In this document: one piece after another, positions 18,801 to 22,405 of the stretch
Layout: every line of letters starts with the position of its first letter
How positions within the stretch are numbered: position 1 is the first letter of the stretch
Source: Caldisericaceae bacterium
GTDB taxonomy: Bacteria; Calditrichota; Calditrichia; Calditrichales; Calditrichaceae
Direction of reading: 5' to 3'
DNA: 22,405 nucleotides
NCBI GenBank assembly: GCA_021160885.1
Contig: JAGHBR010000002.1
Location: 1-22,405 of the forward strand
Position numbers and translations under genes: made by a program
The notes under the pieces: generated by a model
Databases searched by the model: none
Told to the model about the DNA's origin: nothing
What the model saw: only the letters and a program-made list of their open reading frames with translations

Positions 18801-21493
18801 GAAATTCGATTGGCTGCAATGCTAAACGCATTACCGGTACCGGAATAAGGATTGATTTTATCTAAGTGACCATGTTGCAGGCGAATGTAGTCATTAGAAC
18901 TGATGCCCACAAAGACGCCGGTTTTACTTCCCATAACTTTATTGACGGGTAATCCGGCGTGTTCAAAGGCTTGCCAGGTAACTTCTAATAACAAACGTTG
19001 CTGCGGATCGATTTGAACGGCTTCGCGCGGTGAAATACCAAAAAAGTGTGCGTCGAACAAATCAACATTTTCCACAAAGCCGGCTGATTTGGTAATCATT
19101 TTGCCCGGTTCGTGTTGCGGGCTGTAAAATTTATCGGCATCCCAGCGATCCGAAGGAACTTCGCTGATGCCGTCCACATTATTCTTCAGTAATTCCCAGA
19201 AAGCCTGTAAATCGAATGCTTTGGGAAATTTAGCGCCCATGCCGATGACGGCAATGGGTTCTTCCGGCTGTACTTTAGGCCTGGTTTTAACCATGGCCAT
19301 AGCTGTTGAAATATCTTCCTGAGCCAGGTAGTGGGCCAGCTCTTCAATGGTCGGGTAATCCCAAATCAGGGTAGGCGATAGAGTCCTACCTAAAAAGTCT
19401 TCTAAGTCTCCAGCCAGGCCGACCGCCTGAGCAGAATCCAATCCAAAACTGATGAATGGCGCCCTGATATCAATCTGGTCTTCAGACATGGAAAGATTTT
19501 CTGCCAGGTGTTTTATTAGCCACTGTTCAATGACTCTGGTTTTTTCATCTTTAGAGACGGCTGTCTTTAAAGATTCTTCAATTTCTTTGCCTTCTTCTTT
19601 ACTAACCTCGGCGGGCGCTGTTTGTAGCGGAGCCTGGGCGCGCCATTCGGCAACTAACTGTAAATCATTATTTAAAAAGTCCTCTTTGGTTGCCCGACGT
19701 TGAATTTTTCCACTGGAAGTCTTGTTAATCGTTCGAGCTTTAATCAGCACAACGGCTACAGCCTGAAGATCATGATTTTCAACAACGGCTTGACGAATGG
19801 CATCAATGGCTTCGCTAAAATTGGCGTTTTTGGATTGACGAACCTCGGCAACTACTACCAATTCTTCCTGTCCGCTTTCTTCAACCGTAAAAGCAGCCGA
19901 GCATCCTGCCCGGATTAATGGATGGGCGCTTTCAACAGTGGCCTCAATGTCCTGCGGGTAGTGATTGGTACCTCTAATGATGATTAAATCTTTGACGCGC
20001 CCGGTTACGTAAAGTCGGTTATCTTTTAAGAAACCTAAATCACCGGTGCGCAAATAGGGGCCATCGTTTGTGCCCTTGATGTAGTTGTGAAAGGTTTCTT
20101 TGGTCTCCTGCTCACGTTCATAATAACCGGAGGAAACGCTGGGCCCTTTGACCCAAATTTCCCCAATTTCTCCCGGACGACACTCTTCAAAGGAATCAGG
20201 ATTCACTATGGCTACTTTTTGCAGTGGATGGCTGTACCCACTGCTGACCAGAGTTTGCGAGTTTTCATCTTTTGCCGGAACTTCGAGAATTTTGTTTCTT
20301 TTTAAGGCAAATTTGTCAACATGCAAATAAACCGGCCCTTCTTGGGTGAGCGAGCCGGTAACTAATAAAGTGGCCTCGGCCAGACCATAAGCAGGGAAAA
20401 AAGTCTTTTTCTTGAAACCGACTTTGCCAAAAACCTCAGAAAAACGATCAATGGTTGAAGCGCGTACGGGTTCCGCACCGCTAAGGGCAATTTCCCAGTT
20501 GCTCAAATCAAGATGGGCAATTTTTTCCGGAGTTGCTTTTTTAATACACAATTCATAAGCAAAATTTGGCGCCGCTGTTGCCACAATTTTATCTTTCGAA
20601 ATATTGTTGATGGCTTCTAACCAGCGCAAAGGATGCTGCAGAAAAGTGATCGGCGACATTAAGGTACTGGGCACACCGCCGTAGAGGGGCTGCAATACAC
20701 CACCGATTAAGCCCATGTCGTGGTAAATAGGAATCCAGAAAACGCCTTCGCCGTTTTCCGGATACTGCATGGTATCGTAAATAACCTTCGAATTGGCTAA
20801 TAAGTTGTAATGAGTTAGAATAACACCCTTTGGATCTCCTGTTGAACCGGAAGTGTATTGTAAAAAGGCAATCGTGTCTTCATTAACCTGTGGATCTCTC
20901 CATTCATTGGCCAGACTATGAGGGATTTTATCAGAAGAAATCCATTCCAGGTCACCCAGTGAGTGCGATTCTGCCACGCCTGACTTGCTGCCGCTAAAAA
21001 AGCGCATGGTAGTTCGGAATTTGCGCAAAAAGGGCATGCGACCCAGCGTGTTGCCAATTTTGTTGCCCAGGCGCAACATGCGGATCATAGCCATGATAGA
21101 ATCAGTGGTTAAGGAAATAGTAGATTTAGAATCATTGACAATGGCTTGCAGGCGTGGCAGCGAGCGGTTTAAACGATTTGGATCTGGTGGGTAAGCCGGC
21201 ACGGCAATTACATTGGCGTAAAGGCAACCAAAAAAGCCGACAATGTACTCCAGCCCCGGAGGGTACAGCAATAAAGCGCGGTGACCAGACAGGCCTTTTT
21301 GTTGCAGCGAAGCGGCCAATGCCCTGGCCCGTGCATCCAGTTCATTGTAAGTCATTGTGATCGGTTTTTTACCGTCTTTTAAATAAGTGTAGGCTCTTTT
21401 GTCTGGTTCGGTCTGGGCCCGCCATCTAACCAACTCAACCAGTGTTTTAATCTCGTTGTTTTCAAAATGTTGAATAATTGTTTTCTCAGCCAT
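9899..21493 (-). CDS. Hybrid PKS-NRPS megasynthase: FAAL-ACP-KS-AT-(DH-ER-KR)-ACP-C-A-PCP
   Basis: This 3864-residue protein starts the assembly line. A fatty acyl-AMP ligase (about 10-605) activates a fatty acid and passes it to ACP1 (Ser687). KS1 (about 742-1168, Cys914) and AT1 (Ser1371) perform one extension. A DH/ER/KR block (about 1645-2640) follows with its key residues lost, then ACP2 (Ser2725), C1 (about 2790-3240, His2918), A1 (about 3265-3745, Lys3734) and PCP1 (Ser3789). Both domain order and motifs are read directly from the translation. The last 35 residues are strongly basic (ending RQQKRKK). The ATG at 21493 is preceded by a modest GGGAAG site, and it suits the FAAL start because the N-terminal segment HFENNEIKTLVELVRWRA is typical of the family. 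The gene lies 95 bp after the AraC-type regulator and before the acyltransferase-like gene. Expected product on PCP1: an acyl-ketide-amino acid, with the beta-keto probably unreduced unless a partner acts in trans. Confidence 0.97.
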   Translation of the reverse strand: MAEKTIIQHFENNEIKTLVELVRWRAQTEPDKRAYTYLKDGKKPITMTYNELDARARALAASLQQKGLSGHRALLLYPPGLEYIVGFFGCLYANVIAVPAYPPDPNRLNRSLPRLQAIVNDSKSTISLTTDSIMAMIRMLRLGNKIGNTLGRMPFLRKFRTTMRFFSGSKSGVAESHSLGDLEWISSDKIPHSLANEWRDPQVNEDTIAFLQYTSGSTGDPKGVILTHYNLLANSKVIYDTMQYPENGEGVFWIPIYHDMGLIGGVLQPLYGGVPSTLMSPITFLQHPLRWLEAINNISKDKIVATAAPNFAYELCIKKATPEKIAHLDLSNWEIALSGAEPVRASTIDRFSEVFGKVGFKKKTFFPAYGLAEATLLVTGSLTQEGPVYLHVDKFALKRNKILEVPAKDENSQTLVSSGYSHPLQKVAIVNPDSFEECRPGEIGEIWVKGPSVSSGYYEREQETKETFHNYIKGTNDGPYLRTGDLGFLKDNRLYVTGRVKDLIIIRGTNHYPQDIEATVESAHPLIRAGCSAAFTVEESGQEELVVVAEVRQSKNANFSEAIDAIRQAVVENHDLQAVAVVLIKARTINKTSSGKIQRRATKEDFLNNDLQLVAEWRAQAPLQTAPAEVSKEEGKEIEESLKTAVSKDEKTRVIEQWLIKHLAENLSMSEDQIDIRAPFISFGLDSAQAVGLAGDLEDFLGRTLSPTLIWDYPTIEELAHYLAQEDISTAMAMVKTRPKVQPEEPIAVIGMGAKFPKAFDLQAFWELLKNNVDGISEVPSDRWDADKFYSPQHEPGKMITKSAGFVENVDLFDAHFFGISPREAVQIDPQQRLLLEVTWQAFEHAGLPVNKVMGSKTGVFVGISSNDYIRLQHGHLDKINPYSGTGNAFSIAANRISYLFDLQGPSLAIDTACSSSLVAVHEAAQSLLNGDCDMAVAGGVNLILSPELSITFSQAHMLSPDGRCKTFDASADGYGRGEGAGVVILKRLSDAINDGDRILAVIRGSAVNQDGKSNGITAPSGMAQQNVILAALSNAEVEPEQIQYVEAHGTGTSLGDPIEIESIKKVLLQNRSPENPLYVGSVKTNIGHLESAAGIAGFIKTVLALHHQQIPAHLHFKEFNPHIKLNGAPLQIPTQNVPWKKDARHKRLAGVSAFGFGGTNAHVILEEAPEINPPDPERGQIINEKPFILPLTAKTENALKDFSRSMSRFVQTKLNNDLNSLYDLLYTAALKRSHLDQRLAIIAENKEELQQNLQDFTEQKENGNLISGTFNPNLHFKIAYVFSGQGPQWWAMGRELYKTEPVFKATIDRISLLLSEYVDWSLTEELLADEAHSRLDETEIAQPALFAIQVALVALWRSWGILPDAVVGHSVGEVAAAHVAGILSLDTAVKVIFHRSRLMQKATGQGKMAAIDLPLEEVQKLIAPYADRLSIGAHNSVTSTVISGDEQAIDAVLADLEGKDVFFKKLPVNYAFHSPVMDAYLEELKDSLQSIQVHQMQILIVSTVSGHFAEETDYNADYWAQNVRQFVHFSQAVDQLIDKGYNIFIEIGPHPVLKNYLKQNLTTKKKEAFILPSLHRKEPERRRMLSTLATLYSMGYPVDWSRLYNKEGQLIDLPLYPFQRQHYWITDELKTEPREVLTSVEKRETHPLLGTETRSPFFPTRTNWSIKLDSNYLRSFMASVNLENSFLPETAYLEMAAAASEQIFGQRQVALNDLVFKNLFTLSDNQNRELQFSLIPVSPKKAYFQAYSRIRGNSWHEWKLHSLGTINSELASNFDTPISITEMLQQGQPLSEDTISSLPPRFETLKKSLQALWQNDNWLLAKLDLAQLRASDNNPYLIDPLIINTAFQLMAVKLAGTNQPLPPFTLKSIKSLKLFRRPEDEFWVYLKDVSTNGEVSIEMSLLDNNEKLLMQIDDLRFKPIPLHEALANISYTLGWNKLDKSYMEAKPRLLASRWIIFGDQSSITEQLVAYLNTKGFEYFTVILGNDNKILDEQTIVLNENQIDQAGPLLEKLLNANTEAVYLWSINSEVQNEKILRSLSEVFTQQLNNFWLITQNAFPVHELSEKCDPEQTLLSDLFFGYGKQKPNLKQVDLDVFDTRQLFKVFQLPVADQRLVIRQKNIYVERLKRQMPLQFRAPISSEIKLQAKRYEPDENEIEVEIKALGLNTRDLQLAGENQLSELNKIGLEFSGVVTRIGNKVEHLKVGQPVMGLIHNGLRQYALVNSHWVIPIPEGLNFQQAAALPFHYFTAHYALNYLAQIQPDDKVLIHNADSPMGQALIHVANAQHCTVFATVKELKNRNSLKTLKVKHVFLSEDLNFIDEILQITGDEGVDIIVNTCSNEKVINSFALLKDFGRFIELNPRDSFGQSIVYHHLRYNVSFFAVDLENLARQQPQLIKRFSEEVQQKIAKNIYQPLPVRTFAVNQIGLALHKMGKSAPDEKFVLSLEQKEATKPTVPSVFMSEARYLVVGSATVNTLGLLQFMLKQGVQSIDFVPLNDSDKFALPNGIRRVNVLDDRSFSVEGIQGVIINLGQIDSQHLIEQLTTIEAVFLKTRELPLDFFISVSRFALEDELQNKTPNFSMDHYLLALHKKRMAAGLPSLHVQLGGPLPTDHSVALGRWSILNELITIEKGHLIITETNWANLFSQKAPEQIPPLLLDLLEINNQAVGKSPQFKPLTRAEVLALNPEDRFDVIRDYLSQVLAKVIKVPAKQINHEIPLTQFGIDSLMAIELKNTVEKQLEVSVPIATLLQGPSVNDLTNLALDQIESPDQQSEKISFAQRAIKAEETIEFRLSHGQQAMYFQHTMNPQSVFNLAYAVRIRSEVDTEFMRDAFQKLVDRHPALRTTFHLKNGEPIQRIHPTMPVFFDEEDVQALNEEQIRHRLQEEVESHFDLENGPLMRIYLFKRGSADYILLFVMHHIVTDIWSQAVLLDELSQIFENDGDDSVLEPLAADYTDFIEWQDALLSSEEGHKLFTFWANKLSGELPVLNLPTDRPRPAVQTFKGSTETQWLPETLSNGVHAFCEKHGLTPFAFLLSAYYLLLHRYSGQNDLIVGSPTAGRSLNEFNRTIGYFVNPLPVRVQIDPYQNVGQFLNQVKQTVLEVFEHMDYPLTLLVEKLQPKRDPSRTPLFQTMFVLERAHLMHDQGLSQFALSREGAQLKLGNLTIESMSLEQGVAPFDLTMMAVESGKGLAVSLGYNVDLFDQDTIQRMLQHYLYLIEQMVKNPEEQIARLSLITESEFLSVQKFLQGKTVEKPAFNTIIELFEQRVEQFPQKEALLLGDQALTYQELNARANQLAHYLLAQNIQKEERVGICLDRSFEMVVTMLAVLKAGAAYVPIDPDYPLDRIHYMLNDADMKIVLTKSSFAGKLNSSKNLVFIDTLNELKDYSIKNPAIPIEAHNLAYLIYTSGSTGKPKGTMLQHGGLVNTLLATAKRYWSDEHTRQLQFASFSFDASVEEIFRPLILGGTVVLIKAEDVLSLNGLTTVINKHQVTHITLPPSVLAILNPEQFPTLKVVVSAGEKCTPEIARKWKKSVQHFVNGYGPTEATICTTTFEVPDDFSEYVVPIGTPIENMRTYILDAHLNPLPMGIPGELYIAGLGLARGYLNRPDLTAERFVPDPYSETPGDRMYRTGDLVRLLKNGQLEFLDRVDEQIKIRGYRVELGEIENVIESSSMVKDAVVIAKKIGSDVRIVAYLIPDENYDENKLRTFLKQQIPDFMIPAHFIEMEKFPLTANGKVDKHALPDPEATSEKRQIIKPQTNLERKLVNIWKEVLQIDEISIYDSFFDLGGHSLGVIQIQGKLKDELDIVLDVVDIFKYPTIHGLAQYLENQGAKSEELARSMERASRQREATSRMQQLRMRQQKRKK
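10004..13126 (-). other. Domain block: C1-A1-PCP1 NRPS module
   Basis: The condensation domain starts at RLSHGQQAMYFQ, the form common in C domains that take a polyketide donor. It has HHIVTDIWS (2917-2925), so the catalytic His2918 and Asp2922 are present. The adenylation domain has YTSGSTGKPKG from Tyr3404, FSFDAS, NGYGPTE, YRTGDLVR and NGKVD with Lys3734. PCP1 has LGGHSLG with Ser3789. No epimerase, methyltransferase or oxidase is inserted. By hand alignment to GrsA the A1 code is D-A-E-T-V-A-G-I-C-K, seven of ten equal to the phenylalanine code of GrsA but with Glu instead of Trp at position 239. Confidence 0.93.
13199..13426 (-). other. Domain: ACP2
   Basis: Residues about 2690-2765 form an acyl carrier domain with FGIDSLMAIEL; Ser2725 is the phosphopantetheine site. 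It carries the extended acyl chain to the C domain that follows in the same polypeptide. Confidence 0.93.
13574..16561 (-). other. Domain block: DH-(structural KR)-ER-KR region with catalytic residues lost
   Basis: The order and length match a full reducing loop, but each enzyme is altered. DH begins at HPLLG (1647); the HxxxGxxxxP stretch reads SVNLENSFLP with Val1681 at the His position, although Asp1840 in LIDPLIINTAFQ remains. In the ER, the NADPH motif AAGGVG reads ADSPMG (2270-2275). The usual Lys in a GK-type segment after the Rossmann fold is replaced in FIELNPRD (Pro2361), and N(F/Y)RD reads NTRD. In the KR, TGGxGxxG reads VGSATVNTLG (2468-2477), HAA is replaced by NLG, and the YxxxN pair appears as Asn2578 and Asp2582. 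The frame is fully open, so the protein is kept while activity is probably gone. The structural KR half lies at about 1925-2130. Confidence 0.8.
16814..19270 (-). other. Domain block: KS1-AT1
   Basis: KS1 has all three catalytic motifs: Cys914 in DTACSSS, EAHGTGT and NIGHLE. AT1 has GHSVGE with Ser1371, preceded by FSGQGPQWWAMG. The substrate-signature position reads YAFH (1471-1474), between the usual malonyl (HAFH) and methylmalonyl (YASH) forms; the Phe favours malonyl-CoA, but this is not decisive. The domains are intact and should catalyse one chain extension of the ACP1-bound acyl group. Confidence 0.92.
19349..21466 (-). other. Domain block: fatty acyl-AMP ligase (FAAL) plus ACP1 loading module
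   Basis: The ligase shows YTSGSTGDPKG from Tyr213, a PAYPPDPNRLNRS segment, LVSSGYSHPLQ and PGEIGEIWVKGPSVSSGYY. It ends with GTNHYPQDIE and TSSGKIQRR (Lys596). These are FAAL hallmarks rather than fatty acyl-CoA ligase ones. ACP1 at about residues 640-715 carries FGLDSAQA with Ser687 for phosphopantetheine. The pairing makes this a starter module that loads a free fatty acid as acyl-AMP. An additional basic/hydrophobic stretch sits at about residues 135-170. Confidence 0.93.
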
Positions 21494-21588
21494 TCTTATC
21501 TTCCCATAAATTTATTATTGCCAAATTTCGGCCAAAATAAAGAATTTAGTTCTAAAAAGATCACAAATTCACTTAAAAAAATATTTTT
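21494..21588 (-). promoter_or_regulatory. Gap between regulator and megasynthase, with possible operator direct repeat
   Basis: This 95-bp AT-rich gap contains a direct repeat GCCAAA at 21520-21525 and 21531-21536, 11 bp apart (one helical turn), about 27-43 bp upstream of the megasynthase ATG. AraC-type regulators often bind paired half-sites on one helix face, and such a regulator is encoded next door. No clear -35/-10 pair was found. A GC-poor AAAAAATATTTTTT palindrome lies just after the regulator stop codon and is not a convincing terminator, so co-transcription with the regulator is possible. Confidence 0.3.
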
Positions 21589-22311
21589 TCACGATATATC
21601 CATTTGTAAACGCATCACATTTTGCCAGGATGTGCCGTGCCGTAATCGAAATGAGCGACTAAAGGCAGAAAGGTTTCGGTAATTCAGCATCGGGTAAATC
21701 TGACCAGGCGTTAGTTTTTTTTCAAACAACAGAACTGTTTCGTAATGGTCCAGGATTGTTTGTTTAAATGCTCTGAAATTGGTGTTAAATGTTTTTTTAA
21801 AAATTTCCCGAAATTGATATTCTGTCAATTGAAAATGTCTGGACATATAATTGATATTGAAAAATTTAATAGGTTGTTCTTCAATGAAAGTAAAAACATT
21901 GGTAGCAAAAGTAGAATTGCTTATTGCCTTAAGATGTTCAGGAATTCGTTTCCAATGTTGGCTCCATAATTTTTTCAATAAATTTATTAGATGAACCTGT
22001 CGTCCATCCCCCACGACACAGTGTTTGATTCCTTTTTTGTACAAAAAATTTAAACTGGTCGAATCTAATTTAGGCGCGTAATAGATTATTGGACTTAAAA
22101 AAAAGTGATATTTAATCCTGTCAAAAATAAATTCTTCTATGCTACTTGTAATAATAAAATGAATCTCCTTGCTTTTTAGACTTTTTAAAAAGCGATTGGT
22201 ATCGTTGCTGCAAAAATAAACGATCCATTTCCACTGATTGTAATCCGTTAAAACTGAAATTTCATCCTGGCTTACAGAACTATTACTATTTAAAAAGAGA
22301 ACATTTGGCAC
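21589..22311 (-). CDS. AraC-family transcriptional regulator with degenerate receiver-like N-terminal domain
   Basis: This is a probable DNA-binding regulator of the adjacent synthase operon. The C-terminal half (about 135-238) shows the AraC/XylS double helix-turn-helix pattern: MSRHFQLTEYQFREIFKKTF, then a second unit ending in LSAFSRSFRLRHGTSWQNVM. The N-terminal half follows the alternating beta/alpha plan of a response-regulator receiver: NVLFLN, WKWIVYFC, IHFIITSS, PIIYYAP and HCVVGDG as the five strands. However, the acidic pair after strand 1, the phosphorylated Asp after strand 3 and the Lys after strand 5 are all absent, so regulation by phosphorylation is unlikely. The frame is open from a GTG at 22338, but that codon has no ribosome site, whereas the GTG at 22311 follows AAGGAGG by four bases. 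I chose the latter, giving 240 residues that begin (M)PNVLFLN. The gene is more AT-rich than the synthase genes. A cluster-specific regulator role is inferred from position only. Confidence 0.82.
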   Translation of the reverse strand: MPNVLFLNSNSSVSQDEISVLTDYNQWKWIVYFCSNDTNRFLKSLKSKEIHFIITSSIEEFIFDRIKYHFFLSPIIYYAPKLDSTSLNFLYKKGIKHCVVGDGRQVHLINLLKKLWSQHWKRIPEHLKAISNSTFATNVFTFIEEQPIKFFNINYMSRHFQLTEYQFREIFKKTFNTNFRAFKQTILDHYETVLLFEKKLTPGQIYPMLNYRNLSAFSRSFRLRHGTSWQNVMRLQMDIS

Positions 22312-22315
22312 AATT

Positions 22316-22322
22316 CCTCCTT
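22316..22322 (-). promoter_or_regulatory. Ribosome binding site deciding the regulator start
   Basis: AAGGAGG (minus strand), four bases before the GTG at 22311-22309. It lies inside the longer open frame that begins with the GTG at 22338, and it is the only strong Shine-Dalgarno match nearby. Confidence 0.7.
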
Positions 22323-22405
22323 GAATTAACTGCCACACTAAGGATTAAATATTAAGACAATTTTTTATCATTTTATTTGAGTTTTGCCCACTAAGCGTTA
22401 ATATA
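22323..22405 (-). promoter_or_regulatory. AT-rich region upstream of the regulator, presumed promoter location
   Basis: The stretch upstream of the regulator is very AT-rich and has no coding sign. The regulator's promoter probably lies here, since no other gene precedes it in the window, but I could not assign -35 and -10 boxes with acceptable spacing. Confidence 0.25.

Noticed and set aside
21575..21589. AAAAAATATTTTTT palindrome just after the regulator stop codon as a terminator
   Set aside because: The stem would be only A-T pairs and would not form a stable intrinsic terminator.

Overview
The window is almost entirely one minus-strand biosynthetic gene cluster for a lipid-primed hybrid polyketide/nonribosomal peptide. 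Coding density is high. The synthase genes look moderately AT-rich, while the regulator end is clearly more AT-rich. Short gaps, Shine-Dalgarno sites and assembly-line genes show a bacterium. The base composition and lack of actinobacterial GC bias suggest a Gram-negative lineage such as the Bacteroidota/Calditrichota area. That is an impression only, because no taxonomic marker gene is present.

Layout in the direction of transcription (right to left): (1) 22311-21589, a small AraC-type regulator whose N-terminal half looks like a response-regulator receiver without its phosphorylation residues. (2) 21493-9899, a 3864-residue megasynthase with order FAAL, ACP, KS, AT, DH, structural KR half, ER, KR, ACP, C, A, PCP. 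Its DH, ER and KR all appear to lack catalytic or cofactor-binding residues. (3) 9610-7784, a full-length protein of the carnitine O-acyltransferase fold with Phe in place of the catalytic His. (4) 7671-3007, a monomodular type I PKS, KS-AT-KR-ACP, with an apparently active KR. (5) 3010 to beyond the left edge, an NRPS, of which the C domain and nearly all of an A domain are visible. It overlaps the PKS stop codon by ATGA.

Inferred assembly line: the FAAL adenylates a fatty acid and loads it on ACP1. KS1/AT1 extends it once, and if the reductive loop is dead the beta-keto group stays. C1-A1-PCP1 adds amino acid 1. KS2-AT2-KR2-ACP3 adds a malonyl-derived unit reduced to a beta-hydroxyl. C2-A2 adds amino acid 2, and the line continues or ends off the left edge. 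No thioesterase, reductase release domain, phosphopantetheinyl transferase, MbtH protein or transporter lies in the window, so release and export cannot be judged. The most unusual points are the intact but catalytically stripped reductive loop and the His-less carnitine-acyltransferase-like protein placed inside the operon.

No tRNA, rRNA, CRISPR array, insertion sequence or attachment site was seen. The noncoding gaps are short. The 288-bp gap before the acyltransferase-like gene holds a degenerate 15-bp tandem repeat and a hairpin.
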